Origin: Nocardia mikamii NBRC 108933
GTDB lineage: Bacteria; Actinomycetota; Actinomycetes; Mycobacteriales; Mycobacteriaceae
DNA length: 64,000 bases
Assembly (NCBI RefSeq): GCF_001613505.1
Contig: NZ_BDCM01000015.1
Span: forward strand, 186,001-250,000
Direction: 5' to 3'
Position 1 is the stretch's first letter; every line of letters begins with the position of its first letter. This document shows, one piece after another, positions 9,300-17,702 of this stretch. The notes under the pieces were generated by a model. It worked only from the letters and a program-made list of their open reading frames with translations. It made no database searches and was not told where the DNA came from. Position numbers and translations under genes: made by a program.

Positions 9300-10541
9300 T
9301 TACCGAGACTTGAACTGCGGTGACTCGAACCGCGCCCCGGACTCCTCCCTCCGGTGTGCGCCGAACCCGTCCGCCGCGACGGCGAGCGGATCGGCGTAGA
9401 GGCGATGCAGCAGCACCGCCGCGGCGGCGGTCTCCAGCGAGCGGTTGGGAAACGACGTGCCGATGATGCGGTGCCGCGCGGAACGCACCTGCGCTCGCGC
9501 CGCGATCGCCTCGAAGTACGTGGCGCGCACCGCCGGCAGGCCGGTGAAGGCCCGGTCGGTGATGATCAGCGTCTCCGGATTCAGCACATCGAGCAGCGCG
9601 GCGGCCACCGCGGCCAGTCCGCGCGCCCGATCCTCGAACAGGGCATGGGCCCGCGGATCGGTTTCGGCGGCGGCGATCAGCGCCGGAATCGTGGGCTCGG
9701 CGATAAGCCCCGCACCGGCCGCGCGCCTTTCGAGCGAACGGTCGGAATAGGTGTCGAGCGGGCCCGGGCCACCCGGACCGAGGTCGGAGGGAACGAGCGT
9801 GGCCAGCGAGCCGGCCGACGAACCGGGGCCATAGTGAACCCGGCCGTCGACCGCGAAGGCCGCATCGATGACATTGCCGACGAACAGCACGGCGGCGGAG
9901 GCGTCGAAATCCAGAGCGCCGAACAGTTGTTCCGCGTGCACCATCGCGCGGGCGTGGCTGTCCAGTTCCACCGGCAGGCCGGTGAGCTGCACCAGCACGT
10001 CCCGGACGAGCGTGTCCTCGAGGCGCAGCAGCGGGTGCGAGAGCACCACGCCCGCTTCCGGATCGACCCAGCCGCCGGTCGCGACGCCGACCCCGGACAG
10101 GCGGATGCCCTCCGGAAGATCGCGGCGCAGCGCGGCGAGCGCGCCGGCCGCGTCGGCGACCAGATCGGCTCCCTCGAGCGTGCGATGCGGGACCAGCGCA
10201 CCGGCGACGATGGTGCCGGCGATGTCGACCACCGCCACCCGGGTCTGGGTGGCGGCGAAATGAATGGCCGCCACCGCGTTCCGGCGGTCGAGCTCCAGCG
10301 GCGAATGCGGCCGGCCCACTCGCTGCGAGCGGTCCACAGGTGGTGCTTCGCGCAGCAGACCCGCTTCGAGCAAGGCCCGGGTCTGGCTCGTCACCGTCGC
10401 CGGGGACAGCCCCGCGTGGGCGGCGACCACCGACCGCGATGCGCCGCCCAATTCCAAGATCGCGCGAAGCACCGCGCCCGCGGCCGTCGGCCACCCTCTC
10501 GCCGGTCTCATAGGCCTCGGTCCCGTCTGGTCCCCGTACAT
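9300..10541 (-). CDS. ROK-family transcriptional regulator
   Basis: A 413-residue protein with an N-terminal winged helix (GAVLRAILELGGASRSVVAAHAGLSPATVTSQTRALLEAGLL) and a ROK sugar-kinase-like fold (VAVVDIAGTI; LSGVGVATGGWVDPEAGVV). The zinc-binding CxCGxxGC motif of many ROK proteins is absent and there is no cysteine cluster, so ligand sensing may differ from sugar-responsive members. ATG at 10541 is used here; ATG at 10511 has a closer ribosome site (GAGG) and is equally likely. It sits upstream of the sulfonate importer and divergent from the TauD-like gene, so it probably regulates one or both. Confidence 0.85.
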   Translation of the reverse strand: MYGDQTGPRPMRPARGWPTAAGAVLRAILELGGASRSVVAAHAGLSPATVTSQTRALLEAGLLREAPPVDRSQRVGRPHSPLELDRRNAVAAIHFAATQTRVAVVDIAGTIVAGALVPHRTLEGADLVADAAGALAALRRDLPEGIRLSGVGVATGGWVDPEAGVVLSHPLLRLEDTLVRDVLVQLTGLPVELDSHARAMVHAEQLFGALDFDASAAVLFVGNVIDAAFAVDGRVHYGPGSSAGSLATLVPSDLGPGGPGPLDTYSDRSLERRAAGAGLIAEPTIPALIAAAETDPRAHALFEDRARGLAAVAAALLDVLNPETLIITDRAFTGLPAVRATYFEAIAARAQVRSARHRIIGTSFPNRSLETAAAAVLLHRLYADPLAVAADGFGAHRREESGARFESPQFKSR

Positions 10542-10650
10542 CTGCGGCCGACCCTACGAGACCGGGTGGCGTTCGGCACCGTTCCGCATCAGCGTGATCC
10601 GAACTCGGGCAAATCGGCCGTGCGCGCGCCGGGATGCCATTGTAGAACCG

Positions 10651-10768
10651 ATCGGAATTTCTTTGCCCGGAAAAATAAATTTTGCGGATATTTGAAATCA
10701 CAGCGACGGCAACAAGTGCGGCACTCGGGGTGCGGAATTTACCATCGGAACCGTCGTGGGGATCGGAA
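10651..10768. promoter_or_regulatory. Divergent control region with three ATCGGAA copies
   Basis: The 305-base gap between the ROK gene and the TauD-like gene (10542-10846) is AT-rich in its middle (around 10655-10700). Three copies of ATCGGAA lie at 10651-10657, 10744-10750 and 10762-10768 on the same strand. They may be binding sites for the ROK protein. Spacing is irregular, so this is a weak call. Confidence 0.3.
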
Positions 10769-10846
10769 AATATTGCGCCCCACGGTATCTCCCGCACCAA
10801 TGGCGACTCTCGGCCGGTGCATTCGAATCCGATGGAGTGTAGTGAA

Positions 10847-11833
10847 ATGACATTGGCTGTCGAAAAAAACGAAACGACCGAAGGTAATGACGGCGCCTTC
10901 ACCGTGCATCGGGTGGCCGGGCATATCGGTGCGGAAATCGGTGGACTGGATCTGAGCAAGCCCCTCGACGACGAGACCGTCGCGCGGCTGCGCCGCAAGC
11001 TGCTGAAATACAAGGTGCTGTTCTTCCGCGACCAGCACCTCGGCCACGCCGAGCAGATCGAGTTCGGCCGCCGCTTCGGCGAACTCACTCACGCGCACCC
11101 GCACGAGGACGCGCCGCCCAGCGATGCCCCGCAGATCCTGACCATCGACCCTCAGGTCTACGAGCGGCGCTACGGCTCGGCACGGCCGGACGCTCAGGAA
11201 CGCCAGTACAGCTACTACAGCGGCTGGCACACCGATGTGACGGCCTCGGTGAACCCGCCGGCCATCTCCATCCTCCGCTCGGAGGTGGTTCCGGAATTCG
11301 GCGGCGACACCACCTGGACGAATCTCGTTGCGGCATACGAGGGTCTGTCCGCGCCGCTGCGGGCGTTCGCCGACGGACTCACCGCGGTGCACCGGTTCTC
11401 GGCGGGCCGCAAGTTCGACGACAACGAGGCTTACGCGCGCCGGATCAACGACAATCTGCTGATCTCGGAACATCCGGTGGTGCGCGTGCATCCCGAAACG
11501 GGTGAGCGGGCGCTGTTCGTCAACCCCGGCTTCACCGACCACATCGCCGGAGTCTCTCCCGTCGAGAGCGCCAAGATCCTCGAGTTGTTCTTCGGCCACC
11601 TCAGCAGCCCCCGATACACGGTCCGGTTCCGCTGGGACGCCCACAGCGTCGCCGTCTGGGATAATCGTTCGACCGCCCACCTCGGCCCCCAGGACCTCGG
11701 CCACCTCGACGTGACCCGGACCCTGCACCGGGTGACCGTGGTAGGCGACCGCCCGGTGGGCCCGGACGGCTTCGTCTCGCAGATCATCGCGGGTGAGGAG
11801 TTCAAGACCGAGGCCAACGTCAAGGTCTCCTGA
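10847..11833 (+). CDS. TauD-family Fe(II)/2-oxoglutarate dioxygenase
   Basis: A 328-residue taurine/alkylsulfatase-type dioxygenase. The iron triad is visible: HxD at residues 128-130 (GWHTD) and the distal His at 294 (RTLHRVT), with the 2-oxoglutarate-binding Arg shortly after. The N-terminal VAGHIGAEIGGLDLSKPLDD is characteristic of TauD/AtsK. The ATG at 10847 is preceded by GGAG nine bases upstream; an in-frame ATG at 10682 would add 55 low-complexity residues. Divergent from the ROK regulator and sulfonate importer, so hydroxylation and desulfonation of an imported sulfonate or sulfate ester is likely. Confidence 0.85.
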   Translation: MTLAVEKNETTEGNDGAFTVHRVAGHIGAEIGGLDLSKPLDDETVARLRRKLLKYKVLFFRDQHLGHAEQIEFGRRFGELTHAHPHEDAPPSDAPQILTIDPQVYERRYGSARPDAQERQYSYYSGWHTDVTASVNPPAISILRSEVVPEFGGDTTWTNLVAAYEGLSAPLRAFADGLTAVHRFSAGRKFDDNEAYARRINDNLLISEHPVVRVHPETGERALFVNPGFTDHIAGVSPVESAKILELFFGHLSSPRYTVRFRWDAHSVAVWDNRSTAHLGPQDLGHLDVTRTLHRVTVVGDRPVGPDGFVSQIIAGEEFKTEANVKVS

Positions 11834-11839
11834 GGACGT

Positions 11840-11867
11840 GGCGGCCCACCCCGACCGGTGGGCCGCC
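11840..11867 (+). terminator. Hairpin after TauD-like gene
   Basis: An 11-bp stem (GGCGGCCCACC / GGTGGGCCGCC, loop CCGACC) begins seven bases after the stop codon. No U-tract. Likely a factor-independent terminator of the actinobacterial type. Confidence 0.6.
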
Positions 11868-11976
11868 GCAGCCCCGCATCCCCGCCGATGTTTCGCGCGC
11901 CGTGGGCGGGTAGCCACCCCTTGACAACGACCGACACCGACCGGGTCGGATTCCGTCGTACGAGGAGTGGTGACCG

Positions 11977-13437
11977 ATGACATCGACCAACGTCCAGCCG
12001 ATGAGCGCCTCGGGTCCCGACGCCGAACCGTTCGAGACGATCGACGCCTATACCGGCGAAACTCTCGCCGAACTGCCTTATCTGGCGATCGATCAACTCG
12101 ATGCCCTGCTCGAACGCGCGGACGACGCCTACCGCTCGTGGCGCGCGACACCGATCGAGCAGCGTGCGCGGGTGGTGTCCACCGCCGCCGATCTGATGCG
12201 CGAACGCAAGGACGACCTCGCCCGGCTGATCACCCGCGAGATGGGCAAACGCATTTCCGAGAGCGAATTCGAAGTCGACCTCGCCGCGAGCATCCTGCAG
12301 TACTACGGCGAGAACGGACCGCGCATCCTGGAGCCCACCGCACTGCCGGTCGAAGAGGGCGAAGCCCAGATCGTCAACGCACCGCTGGGGGTGCTGCTCG
12401 GCATCGAGCCGTGGAACTTCCCGCTCTATCAGGTGGTGCGGTTCGCGGCGCCGAATCTGGTGCTGGGCAACACGATTCTGCTCAAACACGCGAAGATCTG
12501 CGCGCTCACCGCGATCGAACTGCAGAAGATCTTCACCGAGGCCGGCACACCCGAAGGGGTCTACACCAACATCTTCCTGCGGATCTCGGATGTCGAGCAC
12601 GTGCTCGCCCACCCCGCTGTCCAGGGGGTATCCCTCACCGGCAGCGACGCCGCCGGTGCGTCGGTGGCCGAGATCGCCGGGCGGCACATCAAGAAATGCG
12701 TGCTCGAACTCGGCGGCAGTGACCCGTTCATCGTGCTCGACGCCGACGATCTGGACGACACGCTCGATGCGGCGACCACCGGCCGAATGGCGAACACCGG
12801 CCAGAGTTGTGTCGCCGCAAAGCGTTTCATCGTTCCGGACGAATTGTGCGACCGCTTCGTGGCCGGTCTGGCCGAGCGGTTCGGCGCATTGCGCCCCGGC
12901 GATCCGTCGGATCCGGAAACTACACTCGGCCCGCTGTCCTCGACGAAGGCCGCCGAGGACCTGCTGGAACAGGTCCAGGATGCGCGCGAGAAGGGTGCCA
13001 CGGTGGTCACCGGCGGCGGCCGGCCGGACGTGCCCGCGCCGGGGCGGCGCGACGCCTTCGTCGACGCGACGGTGCTGACCGATGTCACCCCCGATATGCG
13101 CGCCTACGCCGAGGAGCTGTTCGGCCCGGTCGCGGTGGTGTACCGCGTCGGCGACGAACGCGAGGCGATCGATCTGGCGAACACCTCCAAGTTCGGTCTC
13201 GGAGCCACCGTGTACAGCAGTGACCCGGACCGCGCGCGAGCGGTGGCCGAGCAGATCGACAGCGGCATGGTGTGGATCAACCATCCGACCTCCTCGCAGG
13301 CCGATCTGCCCTTCGGCGGCGTGAAGCAGTCCGGTTTCGGCCGCGAACTGTCCGAACTCGGCATGTTCGGATTCGCCAATCGCAAACTGATTCGCTCCCT
13401 GCCCCGCAAGACCGCAGCCGCCGGTGTCGCGGGCTGA
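11977..13437 (+). CDS. Succinate-semialdehyde-type aldehyde dehydrogenase
   Basis: A 486-residue NAD(P)-dependent aldehyde dehydrogenase. Catalytic Cys278 lies in NTGQSCVAAKRF and the general base Glu244 in CVLELGGSDP. The end (QADLPFGGVKQSGFGRELSELGMF) is typical of the GabD1/Sad subgroup that oxidises succinic semialdehyde and similar small aldehydes. ATG at 11977 follows GAGGAG. It lies after a TauD-like gene and a hairpin and before a quinone oxidoreductase whose ribosome site begins nine bases after its stop, so these probably form an operon for aldehyde disposal. Exact substrate not determinable. Confidence 0.86.
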   Translation: MTSTNVQPMSASGPDAEPFETIDAYTGETLAELPYLAIDQLDALLERADDAYRSWRATPIEQRARVVSTAADLMRERKDDLARLITREMGKRISESEFEVDLAASILQYYGENGPRILEPTALPVEEGEAQIVNAPLGVLLGIEPWNFPLYQVVRFAAPNLVLGNTILLKHAKICALTAIELQKIFTEAGTPEGVYTNIFLRISDVEHVLAHPAVQGVSLTGSDAAGASVAEIAGRHIKKCVLELGGSDPFIVLDADDLDDTLDAATTGRMANTGQSCVAAKRFIVPDELCDRFVAGLAERFGALRPGDPSDPETTLGPLSSTKAAEDLLEQVQDAREKGATVVTGGGRPDVPAPGRRDAFVDATVLTDVTPDMRAYAEELFGPVAVVYRVGDEREAIDLANTSKFGLGATVYSSDPDRARAVAEQIDSGMVWINHPTSSQADLPFGGVKQSGFGRELSELGMFGFANRKLIRSLPRKTAAAGVAG

Positions 13438-13459
13438 CCGTTCGAAGGAGGAGATGCAC

Positions 13460-14404
13460 ATGCGTGCAGCGGTGCTGCGGGAATTCGGTGGTCCGGACGC
13501 GCTGGCCGTTCAGGACGTCGACACGCCGCGTCCGGGACCGGGAGAGGTGCTGGTGCGAGTCCGGGCGTCGAGCGCGAACCCGGTGGACGGAATCATCCGC
13601 CGCGGACTGGCGAATCCGAATCTGGCGCTGCCGGCCGTGATCGGCAGCGATGTCGCCGGGGAGGTGGAACAGGTCGGCGACGGCGTCACCGACGTGGCGG
13701 TCGGCGACGCCGTGTACTACACGTCGGAACTGGCCGCGGGCGGCGGCGCCTATGCCCAGTACCACGTGGCGGCCGCCGCGATCGTGGCGCCCAAACCCAC
13801 GACTCTGTCGTTCGCGGAGGCCGCCGCGATTCCGCTGGCCGGCGGAACCGCGTGGGAGGCGATCGTGCGCCGGCTCGCCGTGCGCCCGGGACAGACGGTT
13901 CTGGTACACGGCGGATCCGGCGGGGTCGGCACCTTCGCGGTGCAGTTCGCCCGCGCGGCCGGCGCCACCGTGCTGGCCACCGCGGGAGCCGATCATCAGG
14001 GGCTGCTGCGGGATCTCGGCGCGACCCCGATCGACTACAAGAGCGAGGACTTCGTCGAGGTCGCCCGCGCGCACACCGCCGGCGCCGGCGTCGACGCGGT
14101 ACTCGACACCGTGGGCGGTGAGAATGTCGGCCGCAGTTGCGCCGCCACCCGCGACGGCGGACGCATCGCCACCATTCTGGGCCCGGAGGGCCGGCTCGAC
14201 GATCTCTACCAGCGCAACCAGACCCTCTACGGCATCTTCCTCAGCCGCGAACGCCGTCGGCTCACCGAGATGACGCCGCTGTTCGAGCGCGGCCTCGTCC
14301 ACCCGCGCATCGCGAAGATCATGCCGCTCGACGACATAGTCGCGATCCACGAACAGCTGGACGAGGGGCACAACGCCGGCAAGCTCGTCATCGACGTGCC
14401 GTGA
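13460..14404 (+). CDS. MDR-family NADPH:quinone oxidoreductase
   Basis: A 314-residue zinc-independent medium-chain dehydrogenase/reductase. It has the N-terminal GroES-like fold (MRAAVLREFGGPDALAVQDV) and an NADPH-binding motif VHGGSGGVGTFAVQ around residues 150-162. It lacks the catalytic and structural zinc cysteines. ATG at 13460 is chosen because AGGAGG sits eight bases upstream; the ATG at 13454 is too close. The last codons overlap a possible GTG start of the DoxX gene. Likely reduces quinones or activated enones; part of the aldehyde dehydrogenase operon. Confidence 0.85.
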   Translation: MRAAVLREFGGPDALAVQDVDTPRPGPGEVLVRVRASSANPVDGIIRRGLANPNLALPAVIGSDVAGEVEQVGDGVTDVAVGDAVYYTSELAAGGGAYAQYHVAAAAIVAPKPTTLSFAEAAAIPLAGGTAWEAIVRRLAVRPGQTVLVHGGSGGVGTFAVQFARAAGATVLATAGADHQGLLRDLGATPIDYKSEDFVEVARAHTAGAGVDAVLDTVGGENVGRSCAATRDGGRIATILGPEGRLDDLYQRNQTLYGIFLSRERRRLTEMTPLFERGLVHPRIAKIMPLDDIVAIHEQLDEGHNAGKLVIDVP

Positions 14405-14460
14405 CGCCACCGGTCCCCGCAGCACACCATGTATCCCCTGTCCCCGACGAGGAGCCGACC

Positions 14461-14886
14461 GTGCCGAGAGACGAACTTCCCCCGCCCCCACCGACGACGC
14501 CCGCGCGTACCGCCGCGCGGCTCGCATTGGCGGGTGGTCTGATCTTCGCGGGCCTCAGCCATATGTTCTGGGGGCGGGAGACATTCCGCGCACAGGTGCC
14601 GAAATCCGTTCCGCTGGACGAGGACGGCGTCGTCATGGCATCCGGTGGCGTCGAGATCATGCTCGGTGCCGGGCTCGCTGTGCTGCGCCGGGACCGCGTA
14701 CTACTCGGCAGAATCGCGGCTGCCTTCTTCGTGGCCGTATTTCCCGGAAACATCGCCCAATTCGTCAACAAGCGCGACGGTTTCGGCTTGAACACCGACA
14801 ACCGCCGATTCGCGCGACTGCTGTTCCAGCCCGTTCTGGTCGCATGGGCGCTCTGGTCCACAGGCGTGCCACGCACTCGGCAGTGA
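14461..14886 (+). CDS. DoxX-like small membrane protein
   Basis: A 141-residue protein with four predicted hydrophobic segments (LALAGGLIFAGLSHMFWG; MASGGVEIMLGAGLAVL; LLGRIAAAFFVAVFPGNIAQ; and the C-terminal LFQPVLVAWALW), matching the DoxX family. GTG at 14461 is chosen because GAGGAG lies just upstream; a GTG at 14401 would overlap the preceding stop as GTGA and add 20 residues. In the family such proteins associate with thiol/redox enzymes, but no precise role is known. It closes the plus-strand operon and is convergent with the next gene at 21 bases. Confidence 0.75.
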   Translation: MPRDELPPPPPTTPARTAARLALAGGLIFAGLSHMFWGRETFRAQVPKSVPLDEDGVVMASGGVEIMLGAGLAVLRRDRVLLGRIAAAFFVAVFPGNIAQFVNKRDGFGLNTDNRRFARLLFQPVLVAWALWSTGVPRTRQ

Positions 14887-14906
14887 CGCGCCTCGGTGCG
14901 TCGTCG

Positions 14907-15800
14907 TCAGTTCTGACGCGGCAGCAGTTCGGTGACGAACCGGTCCACGAATTTCGCCGATATCGTGCCGTCGGCCGGCACCACCACGAATTTGCTCAGT
15001 CCGGCCGCGAGATACCCGTCCACGAGCCGGTGCAGGTCCGCCCAGCTCCCGGCGATCACATCGCCCGGATCGGCACCCGATCGCTGCGCGCCGATCCGTG
15101 CCGCCAGTCCGGCCGGGATGCCGTTCTCCGCGAGCAACAGCGTGATGCCGAAGTGGTCGGCTTCGATCTCCCGGCCCGCCGCGCCCGCCGCCGCGTTGAT
15201 CGCCGTGACCGCGGCCGCCGCCTCGGCCGGGGTCACGAAACTGCCCAGCCAGCCGTCGCCGTATCGGCCGATGCGGCGGAAGGCGCCCGCCGCGCGACCA
15301 CCGAGCCAGATGTCGAGCGGGCGGACCGGCCGCTTTCCGACCGTCGCTGCGCGAACGGTGAAATAGTCACCGTCGAAATCGACATCGTCGGCGCGCAGCA
15401 CCGCTCGCAGCAGGCGCAGCGATTCGTCGAAGACGGCGCCGCGCGGCCCCGGCACCGGGAACAGTTCCTTCTCCCCGGGCCCCGCAGGCTGTAACCCGAA
15501 CACCGGCAGTACCCGCTTCGGAGCCAGGGCGGCCAGGGACGCCAGCTGCTTGGCGACGAGCACGGGATGGCGCCCGGGCAGAATCGCGACCGAGGTACCG
15601 ACCTTCAGACGGCTCGTGCGGGCCAGCGCGAACGCCATCCCCACCGTCGGATCGACGGCCGGGGCGAAGACCAGTTCGGAGAACCACAGCGAATCGACCC
15701 GCGCCGCCTCGAGCCGATCCACCAGCGCCGCCAGATCGTCCGGATCGGCGGCCGAACCCGTACCCACCCCGAACCGGATCTTCACCTCGCCATTGCTCAC
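14907..15800 (-). CDS. LLM-class F420/FMN-dependent oxidoreductase
   Basis: A 297-residue luciferase-like TIM-barrel oxidoreductase (VDRLEAARVDSLWFSELVF; LKVGTSVAILPGRHPVLVAKQLASL; KRPVRPLDIWLGGRAAGAFRRIGRYGDGWLGSF). The size and GRAA/GDGW segment fit the F420-dependent mycobacterial/nocardial subgroup rather than bacterial luciferase, though the cofactor cannot be proven here. GTG at 15800 is the first start giving the conserved N-terminus (SNGEVKIRFGVGTG); upstream sequence overlaps the dehydrogenase gene and looks non-coding in this frame. It lies 70 bases downstream of that dehydrogenase on the same strand. Confidence 0.8.
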   Translation of the reverse strand: MSNGEVKIRFGVGTGSAADPDDLAALVDRLEAARVDSLWFSELVFAPAVDPTVGMAFALARTSRLKVGTSVAILPGRHPVLVAKQLASLAALAPKRVLPVFGLQPAGPGEKELFPVPGPRGAVFDESLRLLRAVLRADDVDFDGDYFTVRAATVGKRPVRPLDIWLGGRAAGAFRRIGRYGDGWLGSFVTPAEAAAAVTAINAAAGAAGREIEADHFGITLLLAENGIPAGLAARIGAQRSGADPGDVIAGSWADLHRLVDGYLAAGLSKFVVVPADGTISAKFVDRFVTELLPRQN

Positions 15801-15849
15801 AACCCTGCACAACAGCCGGTGCCGGACCGATATTTCGGCCCGGCCGCGG

Positions 15850-15876
15850 TGAACGATCAGCGATGAACGATCAGCG
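15850..15876. repeat. Tandem 14-bp repeat over a stop codon
   Basis: TGAACGATCAGCG occurs at 15850-15862 and again at 15864-15876. The second copy contains the stop codon of the aldehyde dehydrogenase. Probably a small local duplication. Confidence 0.6.
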
Positions 15877-17436
15877 TGGGCCGAAGCGTCGCCGACCGCG
15901 GGCCGACATCGCGCGCATCGCCGCCTCCATGAACCCGAACTTGGACGGGGAGTACGGGAACCAGAGCATTTCCTTCTTCTGGGTGGGCAGCGACGGCGCG
16001 GTGATCGCCTTCGGGCGGCAGTACTTGCGCAGGCCGTTCGCGCCGCCCCAGCGGTAGCCGGTGCCGGACTGTCCCCAACCACCGTGCGGGATGGTCGGAT
16101 TGAACAGATTGATGACCGAATCGTTGATGTTCACCGCACCGACGTCGAGCGCGCGCGCGAGGCGCTGACCGCGGGCGCGATTTCCGGTCCACACCGACGC
16201 CGACAGCCCGAAGATCGAATCGTTCGACAGCCGAACGGCTTCGGCCTCGTCGGCCACCTTCACCACCGGAATGGTGGGTCCGAACGTTTCCTCGGTGATG
16301 CACGACATCGAGTGGTCGACGTCGACCAGGACGGTCGGTTCGAAGAAAGTGCCTGTGCCGGTGGGCTTTCCACCGGTCAGCGCGGTCGCTCCGGCCGCGA
16401 TCGCCTCGTCCACGTGCCGCTTCACGATCTGCAACTGGGCGGCCGTGGCGAGCGGGCCCAGATCGAAGGAGTTGCTGCGATCGTCCTGGCCCTGACGCAG
16501 CTCCTTGACGTGCGCGACCAGCTTGCCGACGAATTCGTCGTAGACCGGCGCCTCGACGTACACCCGCTCGATCGAGATGCACAGCTGCCCGCCGTTGACC
16601 AGCGCGCCGTAGGCGATGCCGTACGCGGCGCGGTCCAGGTCGGCGTCCGCGAGCACGATCGCCGGATCCTTACCGCCCAGCTCGAGGCTGTAGGGTGTCA
16701 TCCGCTCGGCGCAGGCGACGCCGATCTTGCGGCCCGTGGGCACCGAACCGGTGAACTGCACGTAGTCGACATTGTCGATGAGGGCCGCCCCCGTGGCCCC
16801 GGCCCCGGACACCACGGCGAGCACCGCCGGCGCGCCGATCTCGGCCCAGCCGCGCTGCAGCACCAGCGGCGTCAGCGGCGTGACCTCCGAGGGCTTGTGC
16901 AGGACCGCGGCGCCGGCCGCCAGGGCGGGCACGACGTCCGCGATGCCCATTCCGAGCGGGAAGTTCCACGGCGTGATCACACCGACGACCTGATACGGCT
17001 GGTACACCGTGGTCAGCTGCTTCACCCGCATCAGCGGCGTATGCGGGGACGCGGACTGGTCGGCGAGGAATTTCGCGGCGTTGCGCGCCCAGTAACCGAG
17101 TTGGTCGACGGTGAAGGCGATTTCGATCCGGGCATCGATGCGCGGCTTACCTGTTTCGGACTGGATGGCGTCGGCCAGTTCCTCGGCGTTGTCGATCACC
17201 CAGTCCTGCAGCTTCAGCAGCCACTTCTTCCGGCCGCTCGGACCGATGGCCTCCCAGGCCGGCTGGGCTCGGCGCAGCGCCCGGGTCGCCTCGGCCACAT
17301 CCTCGGCCGATGCGATCGCCACCGTTCCCACCAGCTCACCGGATGCCGGATTCCGCACTTCGATTTCGGTCGCGGGTGTCGCCGGCGCCTTTCCGTTCAC
17401 ACCGTCGACCCCGGGCGTGGCTTCGATCTTCGACAC
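15871..17436 (-). CDS. Succinic semialdehyde dehydrogenase, GabD2-like
   Basis: A 521-residue aldehyde dehydrogenase. The nucleophilic Cys is in NGGQLCISIERVYV near residue 285 and the Glu in LELGGKDPAIVLAD. The CISIER context and length match the NADP-dependent GabD2 type of mycobacteria (Rv1731-like). GTG at 17436 is preceded by CAGGAG at good spacing; upstream sequence in frame is arginine-rich and non-coding in character. It is divergent from a PucR regulator across a 266-base region with two dyads, suggesting inducible control by that regulator. Confidence 0.85.
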   Translation of the reverse strand: MSKIEATPGVDGVNGKAPATPATEIEVRNPASGELVGTVAIASAEDVAEATRALRRAQPAWEAIGPSGRKKWLLKLQDWVIDNAEELADAIQSETGKPRIDARIEIAFTVDQLGYWARNAAKFLADQSASPHTPLMRVKQLTTVYQPYQVVGVITPWNFPLGMGIADVVPALAAGAAVLHKPSEVTPLTPLVLQRGWAEIGAPAVLAVVSGAGATGAALIDNVDYVQFTGSVPTGRKIGVACAERMTPYSLELGGKDPAIVLADADLDRAAYGIAYGALVNGGQLCISIERVYVEAPVYDEFVGKLVAHVKELRQGQDDRSNSFDLGPLATAAQLQIVKRHVDEAIAAGATALTGGKPTGTGTFFEPTVLVDVDHSMSCITEETFGPTIPVVKVADEAEAVRLSNDSIFGLSASVWTGNRARGQRLARALDVGAVNINDSVINLFNPTIPHGGWGQSGTGYRWGGANGLRKYCRPKAITAPSLPTQKKEMLWFPYSPSKFGFMEAAMRAMSARGRRRFGPR

Positions 17437-17568
17437 GTCTGCTCCTGTGCGCCATATCGCGGGCAATCGGCTCGGTCCTCGTAGCCGTGCCGTTCGGGCG
17501 AGCCTGGCACGGATGCGCGGATATCGGCTTGGATGAATCGGCCCAATTCCGGGCGCCGATCTTGGACT

Positions 17569-17612
17569 GAAGGCACATGCCTTCACACGGGAGTCGCAGC
17601 TTGGTAAGCTGC
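17569..17612. promoter_or_regulatory. Two dyads in the PucR/dehydrogenase divergent region
   Basis: GAAGGCA-CA-TGCCTTC lies at 17569-17584 and GCAGCTT-GGT-AAGCTGC at 17596-17612. Both have perfect 7-bp arms and sit between divergent genes, so they are candidate operators, most simply for the adjacent PucR-family protein. Confidence 0.45.
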
Positions 17613-17702
17613 CTGACATTCGAAAGCGAGTCCCGCACACTCCTTTCGGCAATGGCTGCTGCGAGTCGGTTCGCATCGACACGACTCGCCGATGGGGGTG
17701 TG

